Source of the DNA: Bacillota bacterium
GTDB lineage: Bacteria > Bacillota > Clostridia > Oscillospirales > CAG-382
Assembly: GCA_029550965.1 (NCBI GenBank)
Contig: JAKPGJ010000009.1
Location: forward strand, 52,309-116,308
Reading direction: 5' to 3'
DNA: 64,000 nt
The notes under the pieces: generated by a model
Told to the model about the DNA's origin: nothing
The model's database searches: none
The model's input: the letters and a program-made list of their open reading frames with translations, nothing else
Part shown: piece by piece, positions 50,146 to 57,642 of the stretch
Position numbering within the stretch: the first letter of the stretch is position 1
Layout of the letters: the number at the start of each line of letters is the position of its first letter
Position numbers and translations under genes: made by a program

Positions 50146-52029
50146 ATGAGCTATACTGTTTATACAGCAGAAGAATACGACGTGATCGTTGTCGGCGCGG
50201 GGCATGCCGGCATCGAAGCGGCGCTCGCCGCGGCAAGGACGGGGCAAAAGACCGCGCTTTTCACGCTCATGCTCGACCTTGTCGGCAATATGCCCTGCAA
50301 CCCGTCTATCGGCGGAACCGGAAAAGGACATCTTGTTTTTGAAATAGACGCGCTGGGCGGAGAAATGGGCAGGGCCGCGGACGCGGTCATGCTCCAGAGC
50401 CGCATGCTCAACACGAGCAAAGGACCGGCTGTCCATTCGCTGCGCATGCAGGCGGACCGGCGCAAATATCAGGAATACATGAAGCATGTGCTCGAAAACA
50501 CGGCCAACCTGACGCTTATTCAGGCGGAGGTTGTCGGCATCTCTGTCCAAAACAAAAAAGTGGACGGCGTTTATACCGCGTTCGGCGGTTTTTATCCGGC
50601 AAAAGCGGTGATTATCGCGACCGGAACCTCGCTGCGCGGGCGCATCATCTGCGGCGAGGAAGCCTATGACGCCGGACCGGACAACACTGTATCGGCTACC
50701 CGGCTTTCCAAAAGCCTTGAAGAAGCGGGCATCAAACTGGTCCGCTTTAAAACCGGCACGCCCCCGCGCATTCACGCGGACAGCATTGATTACAGCCAGC
50801 TGGAGGTTCAGTACGGCGACGAACCGCCGACTATGTTCACATCGGACACGCCGAAGCCCAATAAAAAAGTCTGCTACATCGCCTACACCAACGAGGAAAC
50901 CCACCGCATTATCCGCGAGAACCTGCACCGCTCGCCGCTGTATTCCGGCGTCATCACCGGCACGGGACCGCGCTATTGTCCGAGCATTGAGGACAAGGTG
51001 GTCCGTTTCGCGGACAAGCCGCGCCACCAGCTTTTCATCGAGCCGATGGGCGAAAACACCAAGGAAATGTATATTCAGGGGCTTTCCTCGTCTTTGCCCG
51101 AAGAGGTGCAGAAACAGGTCGTCCATTCCATAAAAGGGCTGGAGCGCGCGGTTTTCATGCGCACCGCTTACGCAATCGAGTACGACTGCTGCGACCCGAC
51201 ACAGTTGTATCCGACGCTTGAGTTCAAGGAAATCAGCGGGCTGTACGGCGCCGGACAGTTCAACGGCACGTCGGGCTACGAGGAAGCGGCGGCGCAGGGG
51301 CTGATCGCGGGCATCAACGCTTCTTTGAAAATCCAGGGCAAGGAGCCGCTCGTCCTGCTGCGCAGCGAGAGCTACATCGGCACATTGATCGACGATCTCG
51401 TTACCAAAGGCACGAACGAGCCGTACAGAATCATGACCTCGCGCAGCGAATACAGATTGCTTTTGCGTCAGGACAACGCGAAAACCCGCCTGATCGAAAA
51501 GGGAAGGCGGGTCGGTCTGGTCAGCGACGAAAAATATGCGGAATACAGGAAAAATCAGGCGCTGCTCGAAGCGGAAATCCAGCGCCTGCGCAGCGAGACC
51601 CTGCGCTGCACGCCCGAGCTGAACCAGCTTTTGACCAGCTACGGTTATGAGGAACTTCACGACGGCATCCGCAAAGCCGAGCTGTTAAAACGTCCGCTGA
51701 TAACCATTGACGACATATACCGGCTGGAAGGGCGCGTGCCGGATATTCCGAACTCGATTAAAAAACGCGCGGAAATCGAAATCAAATACGAAGGCTATAT
51801 TAAAAAACAGCTTGCCGAGGTCGAGCGGTTCAAAAAGCTGGAGGAAAAGAAGATTCCGCCTGATATTGATTATAAAAAAATAAAAGGCATCCGGCTCGAG
51901 GCGATGCAGAAGCTGGAAAAAATCCGTCCGGAGAACATCGGACAGGCTTCGCGCATTTCGGGCATCTCCCCGGCGGATATCTCGGTTTTGCTGATTTATC
52001 TTTCACAATATGGACGCGGCAATGAATAA
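50146..52029 (+). CDS. mnmG: tRNA uridine 5-carboxymethylaminomethyl modification enzyme MnmG
   Basis: The FAD-dependent partner of MnmE. The 627-residue protein opens with the dinucleotide fold Val-Val-Gly-Ala-Gly-His-Ala-Gly-Ile-Glu, has Cys-Asn-Pro-Ser-Ile-Gly-Gly-Thr-Gly-Lys-Gly near residue 48, the Gly-Thr-Pro-Pro-Arg-Ile signature near residue 204, and a C-terminal helical domain ending in Ile-Ser-Gly-Ile-Ser-Pro-Ala-Asp. AAAAGGAAAA precedes the ATG. The mnmE-mnmG-rsmG order is often found near the replication origin. Confidence 0.96.
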   Translation: MSYTVYTAEEYDVIVVGAGHAGIEAALAAARTGQKTALFTLMLDLVGNMPCNPSIGGTGKGHLVFEIDALGGEMGRAADAVMLQSRMLNTSKGPAVHSLRMQADRRKYQEYMKHVLENTANLTLIQAEVVGISVQNKKVDGVYTAFGGFYPAKAVIIATGTSLRGRIICGEEAYDAGPDNTVSATRLSKSLEEAGIKLVRFKTGTPPRIHADSIDYSQLEVQYGDEPPTMFTSDTPKPNKKVCYIAYTNEETHRIIRENLHRSPLYSGVITGTGPRYCPSIEDKVVRFADKPRHQLFIEPMGENTKEMYIQGLSSSLPEEVQKQVVHSIKGLERAVFMRTAYAIEYDCCDPTQLYPTLEFKEISGLYGAGQFNGTSGYEEAAAQGLIAGINASLKIQGKEPLVLLRSESYIGTLIDDLVTKGTNEPYRIMTSRSEYRLLLRQDNAKTRLIEKGRRVGLVSDEKYAEYRKNQALLEAEIQRLRSETLRCTPELNQLLTSYGYEELHDGIRKAELLKRPLITIDDIYRLEGRVPDIPNSIKKRAEIEIKYEGYIKKQLAEVERFKKLEEKKIPPDIDYKKIKGIRLEAMQKLEKIRPENIGQASRISGISPADISVLLIYLSQYGRGNE

Positions 52030-52720
52030 GATTATTGAAATCACAAACCAATATTACCCGCTTACAGACGAGCAGGCGCAAAAGCTGACCGTCGTCAGCG
52101 AGCGGCTGAATGCCATGAACGGCGTTCTGAACCTCACCGCGCTAAAAACCGACGAGGAAATCGCGGTTCTGCACTTTTACGATTCGCTCACGCTGTTAAA
52201 AACCGGGCTTTTCAAAGACAAAAGCGTCATCGACGTCGGCTGCGGCGGGGGCTTTCCGTCCTTTCCGCTCGCGGTGTGTTCTGAAAACTGCGCCGTCACC
52301 GCGAACGACGCGACTTTGAAAAAGCTGAATTTCGTGCAGGAAACCGCGAAAGCCGCCGGCATTTCCAACCTTGCTGTCCTGCCCGGCAGGGCCGAGGAAA
52401 TCGCCCACACGCAAAAAAGGGAAAGTTTTGACGTCGCGGTCGCGCGCGGCGTGGCAAGGCTGAACGTGCTCTGCGAACTGTGCCTGCCGCTGGTCAAAAA
52501 GGGCGGTCACTTTGTCGCGATGAAGGGCAGCAAGGGCGCGGAGGAACTGGAGGAAGCGAAAACCGCAATCAAGCTTCTCGGCGGAAAGTTTATCGACATC
52601 ATGCAAATCGAACTACCGCTTTTCGACCGCCAGCATACCTTAATTATTATCAAGAAGGTCTCCCCGACTTCGAAGGAATATCCGAGACAATACGCGAAAA
52701 TCACAAAAAAGCCGCTATAA
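52010..52720 (+). CDS. rsmG: 16S rRNA (guanine-527-N7)-methyltransferase RsmG
   Basis: A 236-residue SAM methyltransferase: Asn-Leu-Thr-Ala near residue 42, motif I Val-Ile-Asp-Val-Gly-Cys-Gly-Gly-Gly-Phe-Pro near 74, and Ala-Arg-Gly-Val-Ala near 145. It modifies G527 of 16S rRNA. The start overlaps mnmG by 20 bases; ATG 52022 four codons later is an equal alternative, and neither has a strong ribosome site. Confidence 0.93.
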   Translation: MDAAMNKIIEITNQYYPLTDEQAQKLTVVSERLNAMNGVLNLTALKTDEEIAVLHFYDSLTLLKTGLFKDKSVIDVGCGGGFPSFPLAVCSENCAVTANDATLKKLNFVQETAKAAGISNLAVLPGRAEEIAHTQKRESFDVAVARGVARLNVLCELCLPLVKKGGHFVAMKGSKGAEELEEAKTAIKLLGGKFIDIMQIELPLFDRQHTLIIIKKVSPTSKEYPRQYAKITKKPL

Positions 52721-52747
52721 GCCGGCGTTTTACGCGAGGTGTGAAAA

Positions 52748-53398
52748 ATGCTTTTGGATAAAAACGGCATGACCGAGAAAGAGTTTTTAAAAGCATACGA
52801 CCCGAGCAAATACGAACGCCCGTCGGTGACGGTCGATATTATTCTGTTCGGCGGCAGAAAAGTATTGCTGATCAAAAGGGGCGGGCACCCCTTTATCGGA
52901 ATGCGCGCGCTGCCGGGCGGATTTATCGAGCCGCACGAAACGGCCGAGCAGGCGGCTTTGCGCGAACTCTACGAGGAGACCGGCACGACCGACGTCGTCA
53001 TTAAGCAGCTGCGCAGTTTTTCAGACCCGAACCGCGACCCGCGGACAAGAATTATCACCATCGCTTTCACGGCGCAGTTTTTGGGCGATCAAAAAGACGT
53101 CAGGGCGGGCGACGACGCCGCGGCGGCCGACTGGTTTGACATTGCGCTGATTCCAGAGAAATCCTACGCCGACAACAGCGGCAAAATCGCGTATTCGGTG
53201 CTGGATTACAAAATCAAACTCACTTCGCCGTCCGAGCAGTTAATCTGCGCCGTCAAGCGCAAAACTCCGATTCTTCCCTGCCCCGCCGACGTGATTTATG
53301 AAATTAACGGCACCTCACCGCTCGCGGGCGACCACGCGGTCATCCTCGCCGCCGCGATTGATGCAAGACAAGACCTGTGCGGCGAGCTTTCGCGGTAG
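52748..53398 (+). CDS. Nudix hydrolase (ADP-ribose pyrophosphatase-like)
   Basis: A 216-residue protein with a complete Nudix box near residues 57-79: Gly-x5-Glu-x7-Arg-Glu-Leu-Tyr-Glu-Glu-Thr-Gly. The N-terminal Arg-Pro-Ser-Val-Thr-Val-Asp and the C-terminal ~70 residues resemble clostridial NrtR-like or ADP-ribose hydrolases, but a clear winged helix is not visible. GAGGTG lies eight bases before the ATG. It is the last protein gene before tRNA-Gln. Confidence 0.85.
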   Translation: MLLDKNGMTEKEFLKAYDPSKYERPSVTVDIILFGGRKVLLIKRGGHPFIGMRALPGGFIEPHETAEQAALRELYEETGTTDVVIKQLRSFSDPNRDPRTRIITIAFTAQFLGDQKDVRAGDDAAAADWFDIALIPEKSYADNSGKIAYSVLDYKIKLTSPSEQLICAVKRKTPILPCPADVIYEINGTSPLAGDHAVILAAAIDARQDLCGELSR

Positions 53399-53408
53399 AA
53401 CTTAGCTA

Positions 53409-53437
53409 TTGACATTTAAAATGATTTCATTTATAAT
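53409..53437 (+). promoter_or_regulatory. Consensus promoter of tRNA-Gln
   Basis: TTGACA (53409-53414), 17-base spacer, TATAAT (53432-53437): both boxes are perfect. It lies 65 bases before the tRNA. Confidence 0.85.
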
Positions 53438-53501
53438 TACGCAGTACGGCGTTCTGTTTGTTATAAAAAAACAGGCTGCCGAAAACTGAATACGGCCGTT
53501 T

Positions 53502-53579
53502 AGGGATATAGCCAAGCTGGTTAAGGCACAGGACTTTGACTCCTGCATCACGCTGGTTCAAATCCAGCTATCCCTGCCA
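53502..53579 (+). tRNA. tRNA-Gln (anticodon TTG)
   Basis: A full cloverleaf: acceptor AGGGATA pairs with TATCCCT, D stem GCC/GGC, anticodon stem CAGGA/TCCTG around loop CTTTGAC (anticodon TTG), T stem GCTGG/CCAGC around TTCAAAT, discriminator G and an encoded CCA. The anticodon reads CAA and is specific for glutamine. A long terminator hairpin follows seven bases later. Confidence 0.95.
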
Positions 53580-53585
53580 TTAAAA

Positions 53586-53631
53586 AACCCTTGAAAACGC
53601 TTGATGTTCGAGCATTTTCGAGGGTTTTTGC
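53586..53631 (+). terminator. Terminator after tRNA-Gln
   Basis: A long stem, AACCCTTGAAAA (53586-53597) with TTTTCGAGGGTT (53615-53626), continued inward by GCTTGA/TCGAGC and a three-base loop, followed by TTT. Confidence 0.85.
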
Positions 53632-53871
53632 TTTGTCCGTTTTTTAACCCCGCGTCTCTATAAAAACCAATAAAAACCCACCTTTTTATCGTAAAAGTGT
53701 CGTCAGTTTGTCGTCAAAAAACGCCCCTCTTTCCAATAAGGAAAAGGGGAAATAATTCTACATCTAACGTTGACTAAAAATAACCCAAATTTCTTAAATT
53801 TGACATCTTTTAAAACAATCTTGATTTTTTCTATAAGAACAAATATAATAAAATATAGCACGGACTAAATT
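53632..53871. other. Gene-free tRNA flank with a direct repeat, possible old integration site
   Basis: No gene is visible in these 240 bases, which become AT-rich. At 53698-53716 the octamer TGTCGTCA occurs twice, 11 bases apart (53698-53705 and 53709-53716), followed by an A-run. Repeats of this form are known to me from tyrosine-integrase arm sites at tRNA-borne element ends in Firmicutes. No integrase or second attachment copy is present in the window. Confidence 0.4.
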
Positions 53872-54015
53872 TTGAATTGTAAAATCCCGAGTGAAGTTCT
53901 TTCACGAGCATATGAGGAGATTCTTAATGCTTACCATCAATGTGGTTTTTTAGACGCCGGCACAACGACTGTTTTATACAGTAAGTTTGAAATCTTAGGA
54001 AGGTATTATGGATAG
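53872..54015 (+). pseudogene. 47-codon fragment, probable 3' end of a lost gene
   Basis: From TTG 53872 a frame encodes 47 residues with convincing protein character (Glu-Val-Leu-Ser-Arg-Ala-Tyr-Glu-Glu-Ile-Leu-Asn-Ala-Tyr-His, then Gly-Phe-Leu-Asp-Ala-Gly-Thr-Thr-Thr-Val-Leu-Tyr). There is a stop just upstream in frame and no ribosome site. It overlaps the next start by eight bases. I do not recognise the family. It reads like the C-terminal end of a larger gene, which fits a deletion at the tRNA-Gln flank; a small intact gene is the other option. Confidence 0.4.
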
Positions 54016-54463
54016 AACCGAGTATAATATTAGGGTCATCTTAATTTTCACTTTTGTTGCTTTAGCATCAATAGCTTTAGCTTTTATTTTAATTAAGGAA
54101 GGCCGAGATTTAGGGTGGTTCAAAAAGCGCTTTAACACTTTTAAAATAATAACTATTGTTACTGGTATATGTGTTTCCATACTAATTGCCGGGTATATGT
54201 TTTTCAGTATATCTTACAGAGAATCTGTTTTAGAAAATTTAGAGGTTGTCAACATCGAACATAGAGGCAGCTTATGGGGATTAATGGACACACATGTGCT
54301 GTTCTTAAAAAATAATGACGGTGATATTATAAGAGTGCAAACGATACTTGGATCCTCAAAAGCCCTATACAACAGCATCGAAAACCTAAAAGTCGGAGAC
54401 AAAATAAATATAAAATATGTGGCTGGCGTGAATAATTTGTATTATATTGAATACTCTGACTGA
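54008..54463 (+). CDS. Hypothetical two-helix membrane protein
   Basis: A 151-residue protein with two membrane helices (about residues 9-29 and 46-68) and an extracytoplasmic C-terminal domain of about 80 residues with alternating beta character (Leu-Glu-Val-Val-Asn-Ile-Glu-His, Lys-Val-Gly-Asp-Lys-Ile-Asn-Ile-Lys-Tyr). I recognise no family. AGGAAGG stands just before the ATG. The gene is clearly more AT-rich than its neighbours and sits beside the presumed integration site, so it was probably acquired. Confidence 0.55.
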   Translation: MDRTEYNIRVILIFTFVALASIALAFILIKEGRDLGWFKKRFNTFKIITIVTGICVSILIAGYMFFSISYRESVLENLEVVNIEHRGSLWGLMDTHVLFLKNNDGDIIRVQTILGSSKALYNSIENLKVGDKINIKYVAGVNNLYYIEYSD

Positions 54464-54763
54464 CTACTTTTGGCAATCTTTCGGAAAACGATTCTGCATT
54501 TAAGATTCGTGACTTCGAGGATGATCGTGTCCATTTCTTTTGCGAGTTTTTCAAAATGAAAAAGACTTGTCAGGAATATTCCTGAAATATTTCATAACTT
54601 GGGACAATCACTTTTTTTAGGCGCCAATATTGGTTTACCCATATTGGCGCATTTTTTATTGAAGAACCATCTTGCATTTAGATTTTTATACTGATTACAA
54701 AAATGTTGACAGCCCCGACGGAAAGTGATATGGTGAAGTGTACACATGATTCGGAGGAACGAC
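54464..54763 (+). other. AT-rich intergenic stretch with a terminator
   Basis: No gene seen. A strong hairpin with GCGCCAATAT (54621-54630) and ATATTGGCGC (54641-54650) followed by TTTTTT is a rho-independent terminator for the orphan membrane gene. The remaining sequence up to the next ribosome site (GGAGG at 54753) holds the promoter region of the amidohydrolase: TTGACA at 54705-54710, 17 bases, GATATG at 54728-54733. Confidence 0.7.
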
Positions 54764-55945
54764 ATGGAACAGATTCGGTTCGATATTATAAACGCTATGG
54801 ACGAATGGCTGCGGGCGGTGCGCAGGGATTTTCACCAGCACCCGGAAATGGGCAACAAAGAGTTCAGAACATCCGCGAAGGTCAGGGAATATTTGGACGA
54901 GTTCGGAATTGAATATAGGTCCTGCGGACCCAGCACCGGCGTCGTCGGGCTGATAAAAGGCGCGTATCCCGGAAAAACCGTCGCAATCCGCGCGGACATG
55001 GACGCGCTTCCGATTGCCGAACAGAACGACGTTCCCTATAAATCGCAAAACGCAGGGGTTATGCACGCCTGCGGGCACGACGCGCACACGACGATACTGC
55101 TCGGAACGGCGAAATACTTCGCAAGCGTCCGAAACAGCCTGCGCGGAAACATCAAGCTGATTTTCCAGCCGGCGGAAGAATCCTTAGGCGGCGCGCAGCA
55201 TCTGATTGAAGACGGCTGTCTGCAAAATCCCGATGCGGACAGCATTATCGGGCTGCATGTCATCCCCAGCCTTCCCTGCGGCATGATAGAAGCAAAATAC
55301 GGCGCGATGTACGCGGCGCGGGATACTATCAACATCACAATAAACGGCGTTTCCACGCACGGCGCGCATCCCGATACCGGCGTCGACGCCATCGCCGCGG
55401 CCGCGCAGGTCATAACCGCGCTCCAGACAGTGGTTAGCAGGAACGTCGCGCCGACGGACAGCGTAGTTTTAAGCATCGGCACCATCAGCGGCGGAACCGC
55501 AAGCAACATTATCTGCGACAAGGTCAGCATGTCCGCCACTTTGCGCACCATAAACGCAGACACGCGAGCGCTCGTCCACAAAAGAATTGCCGAGATTGTT
55601 CACGGCGTGAGCGCTTCTATGGGCTGCGGCGCGGAGATTGACATCATCGAAGGATATCCTTTGCTAATCAACCATGACGAAACGGTTGATGTAATTATCG
55701 CCGCCGCCAGCGAACTGCTGGGCAAAGACAACGTGCGGCTGATGGAGCGCGCAACGCTGGGCGCCGAGGATTTCTCTTTCTACTTAAAATCCTGCAAAGG
55801 CGCGTTTTATCATCTCGGCTGCGGCAACAAAGAAAAAGGCATTACCGCGCCCATTCACAACAACCGCTTCGACATCGACGAGGACTGCCTAAAGACGGGC
55901 GTTCTGACGCAGGTGGGTATCGCATATAAGTTATTGGAGAACTGA
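54764..55945 (+). CDS. M20 family metallo-amidohydrolase (hippurate/N-acyl amino acid hydrolase type)
   Basis: A 393-residue zinc amidohydrolase: Arg-Arg-Asp-Phe-His-Gln-His-Pro-Glu near residue 18, Ile-Arg-Ala-Asp-Met-Asp-Ala-Leu-Pro near 71, His-Ala-Cys-Gly-His-Asp-Ala-His near 98, Phe-Gln-Pro-Ala-Glu-Glu near 133 and Gly-Ala-Glu-Asp-Phe near 333, the complete metal and catalytic set. It deacylates N-acyl amino acids or acetyl-diaminopimelate. ATG 54764 has GGAGG six bases upstream. The next gene, a carboxypeptidase, follows after 16 bases, so a role in peptide recycling is plausible. Confidence 0.88.
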   Translation: MEQIRFDIINAMDEWLRAVRRDFHQHPEMGNKEFRTSAKVREYLDEFGIEYRSCGPSTGVVGLIKGAYPGKTVAIRADMDALPIAEQNDVPYKSQNAGVMHACGHDAHTTILLGTAKYFASVRNSLRGNIKLIFQPAEESLGGAQHLIEDGCLQNPDADSIIGLHVIPSLPCGMIEAKYGAMYAARDTINITINGVSTHGAHPDTGVDAIAAAAQVITALQTVVSRNVAPTDSVVLSIGTISGGTASNIICDKVSMSATLRTINADTRALVHKRIAEIVHGVSASMGCGAEIDIIEGYPLLINHDETVDVIIAAASELLGKDNVRLMERATLGAEDFSFYLKSCKGAFYHLGCGNKEKGITAPIHNNRFDIDEDCLKTGVLTQVGIAYKLLEN

Positions 55946-55961
55946 CGATAAGGGTGGTTTT

Positions 55962-56915
55962 ATGATAAAACCCAAAGCGCTGCGGGAAGGCGATACGATC
56001 GGATTAATTGCGCCGTCCAGCCCGATCGCAGACGCCCGCGCCGGCAACACAAAGCAGAAAATCGAAAAATGCGTCGCCGCTCTGAACGCGCAGGGCTATA
56101 ACGTGGTTGTGGACAAAAGCTGTTATGCAAAATACGGCTATCTTTCCGGTTCCGACGAGGTTCGCGCCGAAGGCATCAACCGGATGTTCGCCGACCCGTC
56201 GATAGACGCGGTTTTCTGCATTCGGGGCGGCTACGGAACGCCAAGAATTCTGGACCGGATTGATTACGACAACATCAAAAAGAACCCCAAGCTGTTCCTG
56301 GGGTACAGCGATATCACCGCATTGCACATCGCGTTCAATCAGTTGTGCGGGCTGGTTACGGTTCACGGCGTGATGCCGGGCTGCGAGATGATCCGCGCGT
56401 TCCCGCCGTTTACGAAAGAAAGCTACCTGAGAGCGGTCGCCGCGACCGAGCCGCTGGGCGAACTCAAAAACCCCGACGGCGCGGAGATAAAATGCCTTGT
56501 ACCCGGCAAAGCGGAGGGCGCGCTGATCGGCGGCAACCTCTCGCTGATAACCGCGGCCATCGGCACGCCCTACGAGATTGACACGAAAGGGAAAATCCTT
56601 TTTATCGAGGACATCGGCGAATACACCTACCGCATCGACCGGATGCTGACGCAGCTGCGGCTCGCGGGAAAGTTCAACGACTGCGCCGGCATCGTGCTCG
56701 GGGATTTTACGGACTGCAAAGTCGAGTACGGCAGCCGCTACGGGCTGACGCTTTTGCAGATTTTTGAAGATATCGTCGCGCCCGCCGGAAAGCCGACCAT
56801 ATACAACTTCAAAGCCGGTCACTGCGTTCCGACGTTGTCGTTTCCGTTCGGCGTCAAAGCGGTTCTGGACGCCGACAAGGGCAGTTTAACGATAACCGAA
56901 GCGGCGCTTATATAA
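55962..56915 (+). CDS. S66 family LD-carboxypeptidase (LdcA/MccF-like)
   Basis: A 317-residue serine peptidase: Asp-Thr-Ile-Gly-Leu-Ile-Ala-Pro-Ser-Ser at the N-terminus, Arg-Gly-Gly-Tyr-Gly near residue 88, the nucleophile in Gly-Tyr-Ser-Asp-Ile-Thr-Ala near 109, Gly-Gly-Asn-Leu-Ser near 190 with later Glu and the C-terminal Gly-His-Cys-x-Pro-Thr. Members cleave the terminal D-Ala of murein tetrapeptides or immunity substrates such as microcin C. Paired with the M20 gene, murein-peptide turnover is the likely role. No signal peptide, so cytoplasmic. Confidence 0.88.
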   Translation: MIKPKALREGDTIGLIAPSSPIADARAGNTKQKIEKCVAALNAQGYNVVVDKSCYAKYGYLSGSDEVRAEGINRMFADPSIDAVFCIRGGYGTPRILDRIDYDNIKKNPKLFLGYSDITALHIAFNQLCGLVTVHGVMPGCEMIRAFPPFTKESYLRAVAATEPLGELKNPDGAEIKCLVPGKAEGALIGGNLSLITAAIGTPYEIDTKGKILFIEDIGEYTYRIDRMLTQLRLAGKFNDCAGIVLGDFTDCKVEYGSRYGLTLLQIFEDIVAPAGKPTIYNFKAGHCVPTLSFPFGVKAVLDADKGSLTITEAALI

Positions 56916-56992
56916 ATACAATGGTTTCATTCGGCTTATTGGAAGCCAGCAAACACTTTACAAATGTAGATGAATAGAAAAGGATGTAAACA

Positions 56993-57571
56993 GTGCCTAT
57001 GTATAGCAATAAATATTTTTGGCAAGGAAAAAAGATAAGGCTGCGCGGTATTAAAAAAGATGATTGGGAAGAATGGCTGGATGATTTGGAAGACAGCAAT
57101 GCTAACAGATTGCTCAGCTGGGGTTTAGAGCTGCCGAAATCTCCTGAAATTGCCAAATCGATTTTTTCTGAATGGGCCGACTTCAAAGACACTTCAAAAC
57201 GTATATTGTTTTCGATTGAGACGCTTAACGGAGAACTTGTAGGCGGCATTAATATTCATTCGCAAGATATGAAAAACGGCACATTCAGTTTTGGCATCAG
57301 AATTAATCGCAAACACAGAGGAAAAGGGTATGGCGCAGAAGCGCTTAGGATTCTGTTGCGATATGGATTTTATGAATTGCGTTATCAGAAATGCAATTCA
57401 GGTTGTGTTCATATAAATGAAGGCTCGATCAAATTACATAAGAGCGTCGGATTTATCGAAGAAGGCAGACAAAGAAGAACGATCTATATGAACGGACAAT
57501 ACTACGATCATATTCTTTTTGGGTTGACGAGAGAAGAATTTGAAGAAAATGACAAGAATTATAATGCATAA
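56993..57571 (+). CDS. GNAT family N-acetyltransferase (RimJ/RimL type)
   Basis: A 192-residue GNAT: Lys-Lys-Ile-Arg-Leu-Arg-Gly-Ile near residue 12, the acetyl-CoA loop Asn-Arg-Lys-His-Arg-Gly-Lys-Gly-Tyr-Gly near 103-112 and His-Lys-Ser-Val-Gly-Phe near 151. GTG 56993 has AGGA eight bases upstream; ATG 56999 is possible but further from it. The gene is AT-rich compared with both neighbours. Substrate unknown. Confidence 0.8.
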   Translation: MPMYSNKYFWQGKKIRLRGIKKDDWEEWLDDLEDSNANRLLSWGLELPKSPEIAKSIFSEWADFKDTSKRILFSIETLNGELVGGINIHSQDMKNGTFSFGIRINRKHRGKGYGAEALRILLRYGFYELRYQKCNSGCVHINEGSIKLHKSVGFIEEGRQRRTIYMNGQYYDHILFGLTREEFEENDKNYNA

Positions 57572-57642
57572 TTTTCGTGTGTACAAATAGTGCCTATTCC
57601 ACTCGACGAATATAGATGGTCTTAATAAGATGGAGGATTACT

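Noticed and set aside
50128..51660. 510-codon open frame on the minus strand opposite mnmG
   Set aside because: Antisense shadow of an unmistakable mnmG; composition rich in Arg and Val with no motif.
53632..54463. Intact mobile element after tRNA-Gln
   Set aside because: No integrase, relaxase or second attachment copy is present; only a possible scar can be supported.
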